Shown here one piece after another: positions 14,001-27,100 of a stretch of DNA of 64,000 nt. The first letter of the stretch is position 1. Every line of letters begins with the position of its first letter. Source of the stretch: Ashinkailepas kermadecensis (taxonomy: Eukaryota; Arthropoda; Thecostraca; Neolepadidae); contig JAOTOM010004622.1 of NCBI GenBank assembly GCA_034440615.1, positions 216,001 to 280,000 of the forward strand, read 5' to 3'. The notes beneath the pieces were generated by a model that saw only the letters and a program-made list of their open reading frames with translations, was not told where the DNA came from and did not search any database. The position numbers were made by a program, and so were the translations under genes.

Positions 14001-17000
14001 CGATCGCAATGAGTTCAGAGCTATTAACCGAGAAATACACAGACAGGCTGAACGAACGTACAGTAGTACCGCACACAAAAGCACACCCTGCTCCTGTGGT
14101 ACTCTTGGAACCATCAGTACAAATCCTTGTGTGTCCTCGGTAAGAGTCCAGGTGCTCAATCGTTCTCAACCGACACAATTCCGACGGGATATCTCCTTTG
14201 TGCATGCCTGATAGAGACACGTCAATTGGAGGGGAAACCAGTTCCCAGCGTGGTATTGGTAGTTTTTGTACTCGCATCACTCGACGCACTCTCGTTCTAC
14301 TATTTTTAAAAAGGTTCTGCATCCGCGTACAGAATGGTAATGTCCTCTGATTCTGCCCATTGGAAAAAAAGTGTCAAAATGCGGCGGGAGAAAACTGAGT
14401 CGTAAGTGGAGTGCGGGCTCGGTGAACAGGAAACTAGTCCAATAACACGAGGCGAGGCCGTGCCGTCGGATCGAAGGATATATTTAAGGAGCAGATCATG
14501 CCCGTGAACTCGAAGCCACGGGTGCTGGTCGATCAACGTTAATGCAGCGGCGCGGCCACCACTCGTCAGCTACTGTGCTTCGCTGTGTTACCGGCAATAC
14601 GTGCAGTTTGGTGCCCGGTCTTCAAGATCCGGCGATTTCTCCCAGCGGTTCAGCGGGCTAGCAGTTCAGCGCTTCAAACTTTGACATATATCTGGATCTG
14701 AACGAGCTGTTAACTGTCCGTGTGCTCCATCGTCTGCTACTTCCTGTCTGTGCTAATCTGTCCCTGCAGAGCCGGCATTGACCGCCGTGTTCGACAGGTG
14801 CATCTCACCGCTAGTTCTCCAATAATTGATGTTGAAGGCTCAAACCTAGACACTTATTTCCCCAGTGGGGCATGAATTGCACGAACAATTTAAATTTGCC
14901 GAGTCAGCAACAAAGATTGTCCAAGAAGAAATGCAATTATACATGGATGTCTTCCATATCATCCATACCCTGTCCTTCTTTTCTTCCACTGCTGCCGGTG
15001 TCAGACCCATCGGAGGCTGCACTGCCTGGCGAACGCGTGCAGCTGCCGCAGGTCGCGTGGCCCGACACAACATGACGATTGGGCGGCCCGGACAGAGATG
15101 TGCTGCTATGCCGGCCAAGGCAATACCGGCGGCGGGGAGGAGGCGCCGGCGATCGATGGGTGGGCCACTATTGCTGCCGACGCGTGAGTCACGAACGTCA
15201 CCGCCACAGACGGGGCGCGGCGACGGCTGCCCACACAGACACCGTTAATGCAGCAGATCATCAGCGGTCGTTGGGCGACTGACGGCTGCGTCTCAGCACA
15301 GGGTGGAGGTCGGTCAATGGTACGTGCCAGTTCCGCGCCACGAGCATCATACAGAGCTGGCAAAGCGCACCACCTATTTACTTCCACGATGTCAAACATT
15401 GAGAAACTCCATATGCGTCTGACATATCACACAAGATTCACAATACCTTCCGTTCTTCAATTTCATATGCTAAAACACCGCAAGAATGCAGGTCATATCT
15501 GACTCCGACTTTGCCTTGCTAGCTTCTCCGAGATGTAAGATCTCAAATTCAGTTGACATTGGTTCTCACGAATTGGAACTCTACCTATTTGACCCGTGAT
15601 GACCGCGGAATTGTCACATGTTCCAACATTTCATGATACTTGGGCACATCTAGATTTACGGGTGACATTTTATGACAGTTATTTCAGAATGCAGATGTCA
15701 GGCATGAAGTTCCCAGCATAAGAGGGGGACTCAACAGGGCCCCATGTTACATCCAGAAGACATGGATGTCGGATGGTGATCAATCAGCCCGAGAGGGCCA
15801 CCCAGAAGCGTACAAAGCGAGACCTCTGCCTGGACTACCTTCATCTGAGATTGGTGTGCACACAACTTACATTAGCCCGAAGATAACTTAGTACGAGATC
15901 CGGAGCACAATCGAAAATAAATACCCGCTTTCCACTTAGTCCAGTGGGCAATGTAATACACTTAGCCTATAACAGGGCTCTCCAACCGGCCGTTATTTAG
16001 CACATCTACACCTATTCGGTCCTAACAAAACGCCTACTTTTAGTAACTTAGTCAGAGCCAAACTACTGATGTCAATGGCCGCATGGAGCATTGAACGCCA
16101 AAAGATAAGCCCAAGACTGACTATCTCTGGAACTTAGCCAGAACCGAACTACTGACGTCAGTTGAAACTTAGTCAGAGCCGAACTACTGACGTCAGTGGC
16201 CGAATGGAGCACTGGACGCAAATAGATAAGCCCAATACAGACCATCTCTGGAACTTAGTCGGAGCCGAACTACTGTCAGTTCGAACTTAGTCAGAGCCCA
16301 ACTACTGACGTCAGTGGCCGCATGGATCATTGGACGCCAATAGACTGACCGTATCTGGCACGCACTCATCGGCACCTAAGCCAATCACTGAAGTAAACCG
16401 TGCGGCTCTCGCCAGAGCCCGACTGGGGTTGAATAACTTAAGAGCGGAACTGGGTCGATGGCCACAAATACCGCGCGACAGAAAGGCGTGGCTATGTGGC
16501 TCAATCGTTCAGGATGTGGACCAGGCATTTTTGCGATGTCCTGAGGCGATGGATATGGCGGCATCTCTTGGTCCTGAGCTTAATACCGTGGCCGCGTCAT
16601 TCGCCTGGCAGAAGGGACAAGTGGAACTCCTTTCTATGCAACACCGTAGGCCTGATGTTGAACTGCGCGTCTCGTAGATAGGGGACGGACACCTTCTACA
16701 CCCCCACGTGGCGTTGACCTGGGATTTCAACGGTCTCTGGAGCAGTGTTGAAATATTGATTTTTCGTTAGGTGTGAGATGTCGAAACGAGTGCGGCAGGA
16801 TGTCGAAATCACCATGGAAGCAATGCGATTTAAAACCTTGGGAAGTCCTGCAAACCCAGTTTTGAGACATTTGCGTACTTGACTGTTCCGGTTTTGCGTG
16901 TTTTGAAAGGTGCCTAATTTGGAGATACCGATATCAACGATAACAATACAAACACCTATGCTATAAACTGGCATTGTGCAACAAAGCACATCATGGGTAA

Positions 17001-20000
17001 TCCCTTCATCTGGAATCGCGCTATGGGATGTTCGTTATAACGATCCTGGATCCGTTATGGTGAGCAAAAGTTTGATACTTGTAAACGGGACACAGTTAGA
17101 AACGAGGCATAAAAACTTCACAAACACGCATCAAGAAGCACGATGTCGATACGTCTGTGGGAAGGATGTCGATTCAGTGCTGAGTAAGTGGTATATCCCA
17201 CCCTATTTCGCGAATAATGTATCACTGCTCTGGAGGTTACACTTGAAGATGCAATGAAAAAGAGGAATATGATCATGATATCTGAACCCGTACGAGAATC
17301 TGTCAGACGAGTTTGGTCGAAACTGCGGTTTACGCATCTCCCGCTGGCGCTTTTTATGGGCTACGTTGACTACATTGTAGGACCATAACGGGGGGCGGGG
17401 GTGACGATATCGCCAAGAGCATCGACAGCCCGTCCACATGCCGTCCATAAGCCACATGCCAGGCTTGGTTGAATTCATACAGGTTCGATTGCCTTGACCC
17501 GGACATTGAATTATGTTGCTGGCAACATGGCATGAACACTGGAATTAAAAGTTGATGATGTAATAAAGAAACCCGATATCACAACAATAATATTCGTTCA
17601 AAGGGCTACAAAATCGCGGTGGGCTGTGCGGCTTGGTCTGGAACTTCAATGGCCTCCGGATATTAAAGCTTTAGATGAAATTTATTTTAAAAAAACGTTC
17701 TGCTATGTATATCATTTCCACTTCAAAAGGTGCAGACACACTGAAGAATAGGAAACTTGGGTGCTTTGACCATGCCTGGGTTGCGTACTTCATACGGCGT
17801 TCCCGCTTGCTCATGTCGCTTGGTCGTGAGAAAGCCGAAACTCAAAGTGACCAAATTTAAACCAATTGGACCCTACACTCTGTCAATAATATTTCCGCGC
17901 CGGGTGCCTCGCGCTAAAAAAAACGGTGCAAAGTCCCAGTGGAGAACCCAGTGTGGTGCATGCGTTTTCCCATACTGAGCCGGCGTCAGGGAGTGCGCCT
18001 GCCGTGCCAGACAGTGTAGTGGTGAGTGGAGTGGGTGGATGGTCTGTGAGTCCAGTTGAGTGGTGAGTGGAGTGGGTGGATGATCGGTGAGTCCAGTGTA
18101 GTGGTGAGTGGAGCCGGTGGACGGACGGTGAGCCCAGTGTAGTGGTGAGTGGAGCCGGTGGACGGTCGGTGAGTCCAGTGTAGTGGTGAGTGGAGCCGGT
18201 GGACGGACGGTGAGCCCAGTGTAGTGGTGAGTGGAGCCGGTGGACGGCCGGTGAGTCCAGTGTGACGTCACTGCCGACTGGCCGCCGCGGCGGAGCAGCC
18301 GGCCGAAGATGCATGGCTCCAGAAATACCATTGTACTATGCAAGGTCGGGGCCGACTGTTGCCGTTTTGCACTTATCCTGAACGCAATCTAATTTGGCAA
18401 CAGTTACCGAAAGTTCAAACGGTATTACTGTTACCACTGTCGGGAAAATAATGTCCCGATGGTACAAGAATATCTCCCGCAATAAAGTGATGTTAAATAG
18501 AACCTATCCCAGGCGAATACAAATACAAACCACAATCATACCAGTGTTTCACCCTCGGTTCGATGCATAGGGCGGATAATAAAATGTTTATCACCAGCCA
18601 CCTGAACTCAGTGAGGGAACAAGTCCTCCGAAGCTGAAACACTTTGACGTAGTACTGGTGTGTTTTCACTGAGCATTGATGGCAAGTAATTGGACATATG
18701 TAGTGTTTTTGCTTCGCTTTGTTTTAATTTGCTAAGTAAATGTCAGCAAATTCTAGTCATATGACACAGATGATCTGATAACGAAAATGGCATGGCATAT
18801 GCCCGATAACTATCGTTTCTAAAAGGAATATTAAACACTGAACAAAGCCGATAAGCGCTTCTCCTTGCCCCCTCCCTTCCCTTGACACTCGACACTCACT
18901 GGTTAGTTAGCTAGTTATTTGGGTTTAAAGGGCGCATCGACTGCAATGGTCATATGCTCGGCACGTGGGCATGCACAAGTGGACGTTGCCGGGACGTACC
19001 TTTTCGTTATAGATCTCCATGTAGCTGACCTCGACCTTGTAGCTCAGGTCAGGGTCCGTGCTGGTGGCGATCCGGTCGAACAGCGTGTCGCAGAGGCGCG
19101 GGATCACGCCGCGCGAGTCGCGCCCACCCATCATCGTGTACGACTTGCCAGACCCTGCGAAGATGGGCGGCGACATTGGCACAGTTGCCGAACGGTGCAC
19201 ATCGGGCAGCCCGGGGCATCCGCCAAAATGGCGTCCGAAAGTAGTAATAGGCAACAGGGAGACACATCACAGTGGCAGTGAGAAGACCCAGCCGACCAAG
19301 ACCGTGGAGACCACGAAACCACCGCCGGAAAGACGAATAGTTAGTTAGTTATTTGGGTTTTAGGGCGCCTCGACTACTGAGGTCATTTTGCGCCCATAGG
19401 GAGAGACGAATAGACTGACAGCAAGGAGCACTGGTTACACCGGGGATACCACTCTAGACTGACGGCAGGGACCACTATAATTACACCGGGGAGACGGCTA
19501 GACTAACAACAGGGACCACTATAGTTACATCAGAGAGACGACTAGACTGAGAGCGGGGACCACTATAATTACACCAGGGAGACGGCTAGACTGACAACAG
19601 GGACCACTATAATTACACTAGAGAGACGACTAGACTGAGAGCAGGGACTACTAGAATTACACCTGGGAGACCATTGGACTGACAGTAGAGACCACTCGAG
19701 TTACACAGGGGAGACCTGAACAGACAACAGGGAACACTAAACTGACACGGGAAGCACATTTAGATAGATACAGTTGGGTACGCCTGCAGCACAGCTGACT
19801 GGGCACCTAGCTCTCACTGGACAGCTGTTTCACCACCATTTGCTCACTCTCCTTTGTATCTATTATGTGCGTTGTCCTCTATATGTTTGCTATGCTGCAC
19901 AAAGTTACGGTTTAAAACTGAGCATTACATTTTTACTGATAGACTATATTCGCGTAGGCGAGCTACTCCTTGTGACATAATAGAACGATGTTCTTCAAAC

Positions 20001-23000
20001 CCATATACTGCTTATAAAACACTTAATACCCCCCCCCTGGAGGAGGGAGGCATTGAGGTCCGAAGGGAGTCACCAACTCGCAATGACATAATGTTTGTGG
20101 TGCTTATCAATGCCAGTTACACCAGTTCTCAGAGGTCGCTAGTGCCATTGATAGGATGCGCAGTGCATGGCCAGGTCAGTTCAGCTTCCGGCTGGAATGT
20201 ACAGGATGGGTACGGCTACCAGGCAGTATACAGTCAAAAATGAAATATGGGTGCATAGACAAGTGATCAAAGAAAAGTGCAAGCACAACAATGTGATCTC
20301 AGGTAAGGATTCCAGGTCAAAGGAATGTTCAAGATGCAGAAATGATTATCTGCGTACTCTTTATTACTAGCCAGCACTTGAAAACCAGAAACATATGCAG
20401 TAGCAAATAACGTCTTCTAATAACTTGCCAGGTGTTAAGTGATGATCAGGTTAGGTCACTGAGATATGACCTGAAATGTCCCAAAGGTGCATTCTTGAAA
20501 ATAAATTTAATCAGTTGTTGTTAGGGAAGCTTTGCAGAATCGGAGTTGGTGCTAAGCGCGGACTTGTTACACTGGCCCTGAACCTACCTCTCGATCAGGA
20601 AATGCCAGTCCTATGGCACAATTTTAACCAAGAGTTTAACGTACCCACATAGCGAGCAAGACCGCCTGGTGCCTGCACCACCGGCCTTGCCTGGCCAGTT
20701 GCTAACTGGCCATCCCAGCCGGAGGCGTTAATTGCGAGCGCGTGAAGCGACTCAAGCCCGTTGTGCCAAGACGGGGAGACCTTTGCAGGCCGGCGCTCTG
20801 TCCACTGAGCTAACCAGGCGGCACGCATGCACGCAAACTGCATACATGCCGCCTAGATGCGCTCTAGAGGCTAAAATAACAACTGTCGCGAAGTAAACAT
20901 GACTAAACGAAGCTAATTGTGCACGAACAGTTTATTTCTGATGCGATTGGCGTTCACAAATTATATTTGAAGATATCTGATGAGTTATTCATGTACTTAT
21001 TTGATATACTCATATAGTATTTGACTATGACCGAACAAGCAACCATGACCGTTGTACGCGTTAGATTGCGTTAGTTGCCCTTGTTAGACTAAACCTTCAG
21101 TTTGCATATTATCAATGCACGAAGTCGCAATTTGTGCTACCATCGTGGTCCGAAAGCTACTGCGAAGAAAGGATAGCTGAATGCACCATTGCATTGACCT
21201 GTTAGATCTGGCCTGAAAGGTCACCCAAAAGATATAGAGAAAGCAAAATTCGTGTAGCTCTACCAGTTCAAGTGTCTGGTGGTGGCAGCGGTCAGATGGG
21301 TCTGGTGGCGGCGGGAGCGATCAGATGTGTGTCCGTAAGCGGTCAGATGTGTGCCTGATGGGGGTGACGGTAGTGGTCAGATATGTGCCTGGTAGTGGGA
21401 GAGACGGTGGTCAGATGTGTATCCGGTATTGGGAGAGGCGGTGGTCAGATGTGTGTCCAGTGGTGGGAGAGGCGGTAGTCAGATGTGTGTCTGGTGGTGG
21501 CGGCAGTGGTGGTCAGGTGTATGTCTGGTAGTGCTCATGTGTGTCTGGTGGCGGCAGTGGTGGTCAGGTGTATGTTTGGTAGTGCTCATATGTGTCTGGT
21601 GGCGGCAGTGGTGGTCAGATATGTGTATCGTGGTGGTCAGATATGTGTATTGTGGTGGTCAGATATGTGTATTGTGGTGGTCAGATGTGTGTCTGGTGGC
21701 GGCAGTGGCGGTCAGGTGTATGTCTGGTAGTGCTCATATGTGTCTGGTGGCGGCAGTGGTGGTCAGGTGTATGTCTGGTAGTGCTCATATGTGTCTGGTA
21801 GTGACAGTGGTGGTCAGGTGTATGTCTGGTAGTGCTCATATGTGTCTGGTGGCGGCAGTGGTGGTCAGGTGTATGTCTGGTAGTGCTCATATGTGTCTGG
21901 TGGCGGCAGTGGTTGTCAGGTAGTGCTCATATGTGTCTGGTGGCGGCAGTGGTGGTCAGGTGTATGTCTGGTAGTGCTCATATGTGTCTGGTAGTGACAG
22001 TGGTGGTCAGGTGTATGTCTGGTAGTGCTCATATGTGTCTGGTGGCGGCAGTGGTAGTCAGGTGTATGTCTGGTAGTGCTCATATGTGTCTGGTAGTGAC
22101 AGTGGTGGTCAGGTGTATGTCTGGTAGTGCTCATATGTGTCTGGTGGCGGCAGTGGTGGTCAGATGTGTAACGTGGTGGTCAGATATGTGCATTGTGATG
22201 GTCAGATGTGTGTCTGGTGGCGGCAGTGGTGGTCAGATGTGTGTTTGTAAGTAGTCAGATGTGGGTCTGGTGGAGGCAGTGGTGGTCAGATGTGTGCCTG
22301 GTGGTTGCGCCGGCAGTGGTCAGATGCATGTATACTGGTGATGGTGGTAGTCAGGTGTGTGTCTGGTGGTGGCGGTGTTCAGATGTGTGCCTTGTGGTGG
22401 GAGAGGCGGTGATCTTGAATGATTTTTAAATAAGAATGTTTCAATGTACATCCAAAAACCGCGTTCAGACGAGGTCGTGGACTAAACTTGGTCCACCCTA
22501 GCTCCGCTGTCTTATTAGCCCAGAACGCAACTTTTACACGGCGTGCGCAACTCATCCCGAAGGAAGGCATGCCAAACTTCAAGGCGACAACGTGAATGGT
22601 CAATCGTTACCTCGGGAAAAAAGCAAGATATAAGTCAAAATGAATCCCTCCCGCAATGCGACGATACCCTAACCTAGTATGTGGAAGGACATGCATGACA
22701 ACATCAATGTACGTATGGGAGAGCGACATTACTTCATCAAAAGTGCTTGCCGTAGGCAATTGACTATAAATACTAAAGACTCAGCTATGAATAGCGTACA
22801 GTCAATATCGAGGAACCATGGGTGAAGGAACCTGATTATATCATCTAGGGCGTGGTAGAACACCGTTGGGGACAGGGAGCAAACTACGTAATCACGTTTA
22901 TTGACTGCATTAAATAATGGAGAATTTGGACAAGACACTGAATTACGGTACTGGATTATGATGTCAAGTTTTATATTGCACAAACTGGTTGGTGGTGTGG

Positions 23001-24071
23001 TGGTGCCCCAAGTATTCCTGTGCATATTTTGACACCTCTACTAACCCCTCGAGAAAACCACTGGCGACACCCGTGAACCCACACCTCAAATTCGCGCCAC
23101 ACAAATCCTGGAAACAACCCAGAATCGGCACTGCCACCACCAACTCGATACAAATTCATAATGACATCCCTGAATTGGCCCTTCATCATTCGTGACAAAA
23201 ACTGTGGTTCTAAAATCCTGGAATCTGCTCTGAATCGGCCCTGCCGCCACTCTTGAGACAAATTCCAGCGACGACCCTAGGTCGGTTCCTCCCATCTGTG
23301 AAAAAAAGGAATTTTCCCAGGCTGTTGGGAATTTCCCTGCATCAAGCACCACCTCGTACTTAGACACAATTTCCTGATGACGTCGCTGAGTCAGCACATC
23401 CACCACCCCTTAAAAATATACTGGTGACCCCCAGAGGTGAAACGTTCCATACCTTGGCGGGGGAGGGGGGAGGGCGGGACTTGCCTCCGCCAATGTTGCT
23501 TAGATTTAACATGTGACCGGTGGGTGTTGGCGGCAAACAATGGTACGAAAACCACCATTTGCTCTCCCACCCCCATTATTTCGGATAACCCCCCCCCCCC
23601 ATAGCGCCCCTGAATCAGCATATCATCCTTTAAAAAAACATGGGAACGACCTTGAATCGGCACCTCTACCCCACCGTCCAGATCACAGATACCTGGTGAC
23701 GCTCATAAACTAATCCTGAATTAACTTAAAATTTAATTTACCTTCACCACGTATCTTTCTCCCCGCCGCCGGGTGGGAAATTTGCGACACCATGACTGAT
23801 TGCGCATCCCCACCTCTTGCCCCACCCTCCACTCCGGTGCACGCGGCTGGCGTTGGTCACAAGCAGCTGGCTGTGTTGTTGACATCGGATGGTTTGACGG
23901 ATAATACTTGGTTTGTGTACACGACTTCGTCTATAAACGGAAAGCTTATATGGGTAATTCCATGAACAAACACAAAATATAACCTTCACCTGCACACTCC
24001 AATGCTGAGTTGTGACCCTGCAACTGAGTTTGGAATGATCAGGGCAGATCATACTCCGGCCTCCTAACTTG

Positions 24072-24146
<75 letters not shown>

Positions 24147-27100
24147 TTCCCAAGGCAGCACAGCAAGATACCCTAATAACCTGATGCAGTCTCTGTTTTA
24201 AAAAGTTCACTTGATGTTCCACCCGCAATTGTTTTCACAGAACGTCCCACCGTCTGGAGACCACGTTCTCTCACACCGTCACATCCAGTCTTAGGTAGCT
24301 AATGTTTTTAATCTGGTTTTACAAGATCAGGCAAACGCTTCTGATTACTACAGCCCCAAATCACGTTTGTTGTGGATAGTCCTCCGTGGTTATTACACTA
24401 GTCTGCTTACATAAATTCTAGTTGAAAACATTCCATCGTTAGCATACGGAAAATGTACGTGCTTTGATACAGATTATAGCCACACGTATTTACAAAATAA
24501 CCATGTTTGTGCTTTTGTTATTTTTTATCATTGCTTTAAGTGCATTGACTTTAAATTATAGCATGCAACAAGCTTCATTGGAAACTTGTAACCTCCATCG
24601 TCACTGCACACTAAATCTTGAAGTTACCAGCTTCTCTAATAACGCCATTAAAATAACAACACTCGCACATTTCATTGGTCCACATCAATGAAGCGACCCA
24701 ACATGATGCTTTTAGCGCTCTGCCGTAATCACGTATCATGTAATGTCCCAGGATCGGCAATGCACTACAGTTGTTGTCCGGGACATCTGCAAAAGCTTGA
24801 AAAAGAAGAAAATGCTTGATTGTCGGGGAAAGTAGCACAACAGCCTCTATGATCATTACTTACGAAGACACAAATCTGACATGACATGACCGGAGGAAAA
24901 TTATTCTTATAGGTAATCAAAAGGTAGTCCTCATGCAATACGCTGTCTGGAAGATATCGACGAAAGTCCAAAGACGAAAAACCAACCCTCAGGCGGTCAC
25001 GGGCTGAGGGAGACTGAACGGCACGGCCGGTGAACGCCAAACCTACTCTAGAGGATGACCGGCCAGTCGAGAGGATGACCGGGCACGCTCGGTGTGGACC
25101 AGCTGCCGCCCGACGAATCGATACCGACGACGCTGTGGTGTCGCACTAGCAAACCACCGCCGGACAAAGCCAGCACGGCCACCGCCGGCGCCGCCAAACG
25201 CTGATCAGTGGTCATCAGTATGCCACGGCCGGGAGCAGCTCCGGCCCCTGAACAGGAGAGAGGCCGCCGGACTCCCGGCACACGGACTTTGTGCGGCTCT
25301 GCAGAGATCCCGCGCGACAGTCTGGTGGAGAGGTTCCGCCGCACAATCAGGCGCGCAGCAGAAAAGAAGGCGGGAAAGCTCTCTCAGGGGTTGGAGTTGT
25401 ATTCTATATTCGTGGATGTAGAGAGGTAAAATTTGTGCAATCGAACACGGAGATAACATTTTTCTTCAAACCTGTGGCATCAGAACCACAGTCGGTACTT
25501 CCCAGTGAATGTTGAATCACAGAGCAATTCATTGTCAAACAGCACCACTCAACATGCCAATGACAAAAATTAGATGATAATCTTATGGAGAGGATACTGT
25601 TATGGATGCCAATAATACAGAACCAGTCTATTTTCATAACTATAAGCGAGGGTGGAGAGTGGGGAGAGGAGAACGGAGAACGGAGAGAGACAGGGAAAGA
25701 GAGACAGGGAAATAGAGACAGGGAAAGAGAGCCAGGGAAAGAGAGGGGGAAAGAGACAGGGAAAGAGAGACAAAAACAGAGAAACAGAGACAAAGAAACA
25801 GAGCGACAGAGACAGAGAAACAAAGACAGAGAGACAGAGAACATTTTCAGAACAAAGAAGTTCGTAAAAACCGACGCTGCATTTTGATTATATCACTTTT
25901 TTGTGTGTGCAATACAAGTGGATACTATTCCTTTAAAAGACAAAGCCACCAAGGCAGAACACTGGATCGCCTGCAAGCACAATAGCGGAATTATCTGCAT
26001 GAAGCTAATTAATGCAGATCCGAGCTGCGAATCCGGGCTACCACGGTCGCCTGGGGCAGAAGCAGGGTAACGATCGAATCGTCAGACACCGGGGCTGCAC
26101 GAGGCTTCCACTGGAATCCCTGTCAATCTTCTGACAAACGGACCGCGGAACAGCGACCGGTCCTTCGACGGCCACCACCTTGCAAGTGTGCACGTGACGA
26201 GTATGCAAGTGAAGAAGAGACACTGAGGTACTCACCGGTTTGACCATAGGCGAAGATACAGGCGTTATAGCCGGTGAAGGAGTTTTCCAGGATATCCTTG
26301 CCGAGGGAGCTGAACACTGTCTCTTGGCTGGCAAAGGCGTCGCCATCCGGGTCTATCGAGTCGAAACAGTGATCGAAGGCGAACGTCTTCTGTACTCGTC
26401 TGGAGGAGCTGCAGCACAAGGGTACACCGTTCAGCATTCGCCCAGGCGAACCAACCGTTACCGGAAGCTAAACGTTTCCCGGTACGGTACGCGTGAAATT
26501 TGTTGTCAAAATAAACGCTTTCTTACCTGTTGCGAGGCAAATAGGCTACCCATATTTAGCTTCACGCAAATTTCTGCATACTTGACTTGACCAATATCTA
26601 TCGAATGGGATTGCGAATATGGCGCACACGGTATCTTTTCATTTCACCGCATGGTTGTTCTCCCATTTTGTCAGCTGATATGAGGTTCAAATCAAACATA
26701 ATTTCGAAACGCCATTCCGCTTAACTTTCGAGGATATTTCAACATGTTTCTTCCCATATTTTGCAAAAATCAGTCCACACAGAGCCCTGAGAAAGGAAAA
26801 GTGGAGACGGCGAAGGACAAATATAAACCGCGTAATCATACCACTTAGCCGTTCTAGAATTAACTGCTTCCGTCAAAAACATACAGTTTGAATGATTTGC
26901 ATGCCCCAATATCATGCAGCAAACCAATGCAAATGGAAGGCTCAAATATATGTAACGGAAGCAACACAGACAGCTTGCTGCATATTCAGTCGCCGGCGCA
27001 CGAGTGCAGGGCTGGATTACATTTTGGAATCCTGGATTTGGAGACAAATTTTTGGGGATATCTAATTCGGAGAAGAGTTATATTTATGATTCGATGGGAT

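Larger units (their letters stand above)
5437..18999. other. Khc-73 13.6 kb intron
   Basis: Contains the two RNase H LINE copies, the TA/TACA microsatellite, the AGGTCA-rich stretch, the 120-bp and 41-bp tandem arrays and a LINE-tail fragment. I see nothing definite in 6800-7850, 8060-9800, 11700-13180, 14430-16040 and 16350-18000. A GC-rich 500-bp patch at 14980-15400 has several open frames but no recognisable protein. Confidence 0.7.
19155..26235. other. Khc-73 7.1 kb intron
   Basis: Holds one ultrashort insertion, the 44-bp and 51-bp minisatellites, SINE family 3, a diverged 60-bp repeat, a TA run and a purine tract. A CpG-rich segment at 25070-25400 has open frames on both strands but no recognised protein. 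Confidence 0.7.

Noticed and set aside
17873..18343. 156-codon minus-strand Pro/Thr/Ser-rich protein
   Set aside because: Encoded by the 41-bp minisatellite; open in more than one frame.
20750..20825. Functional tRNA-Cys gene (minus)
   Set aside because: Degenerate B box and T arm, and a SINE-type body follows.
21417..22254. 140-168-codon frames with repeated [13 protein letters not shown]
   Set aside because: Arise from the 51-bp minisatellite, whose length is a multiple of three.
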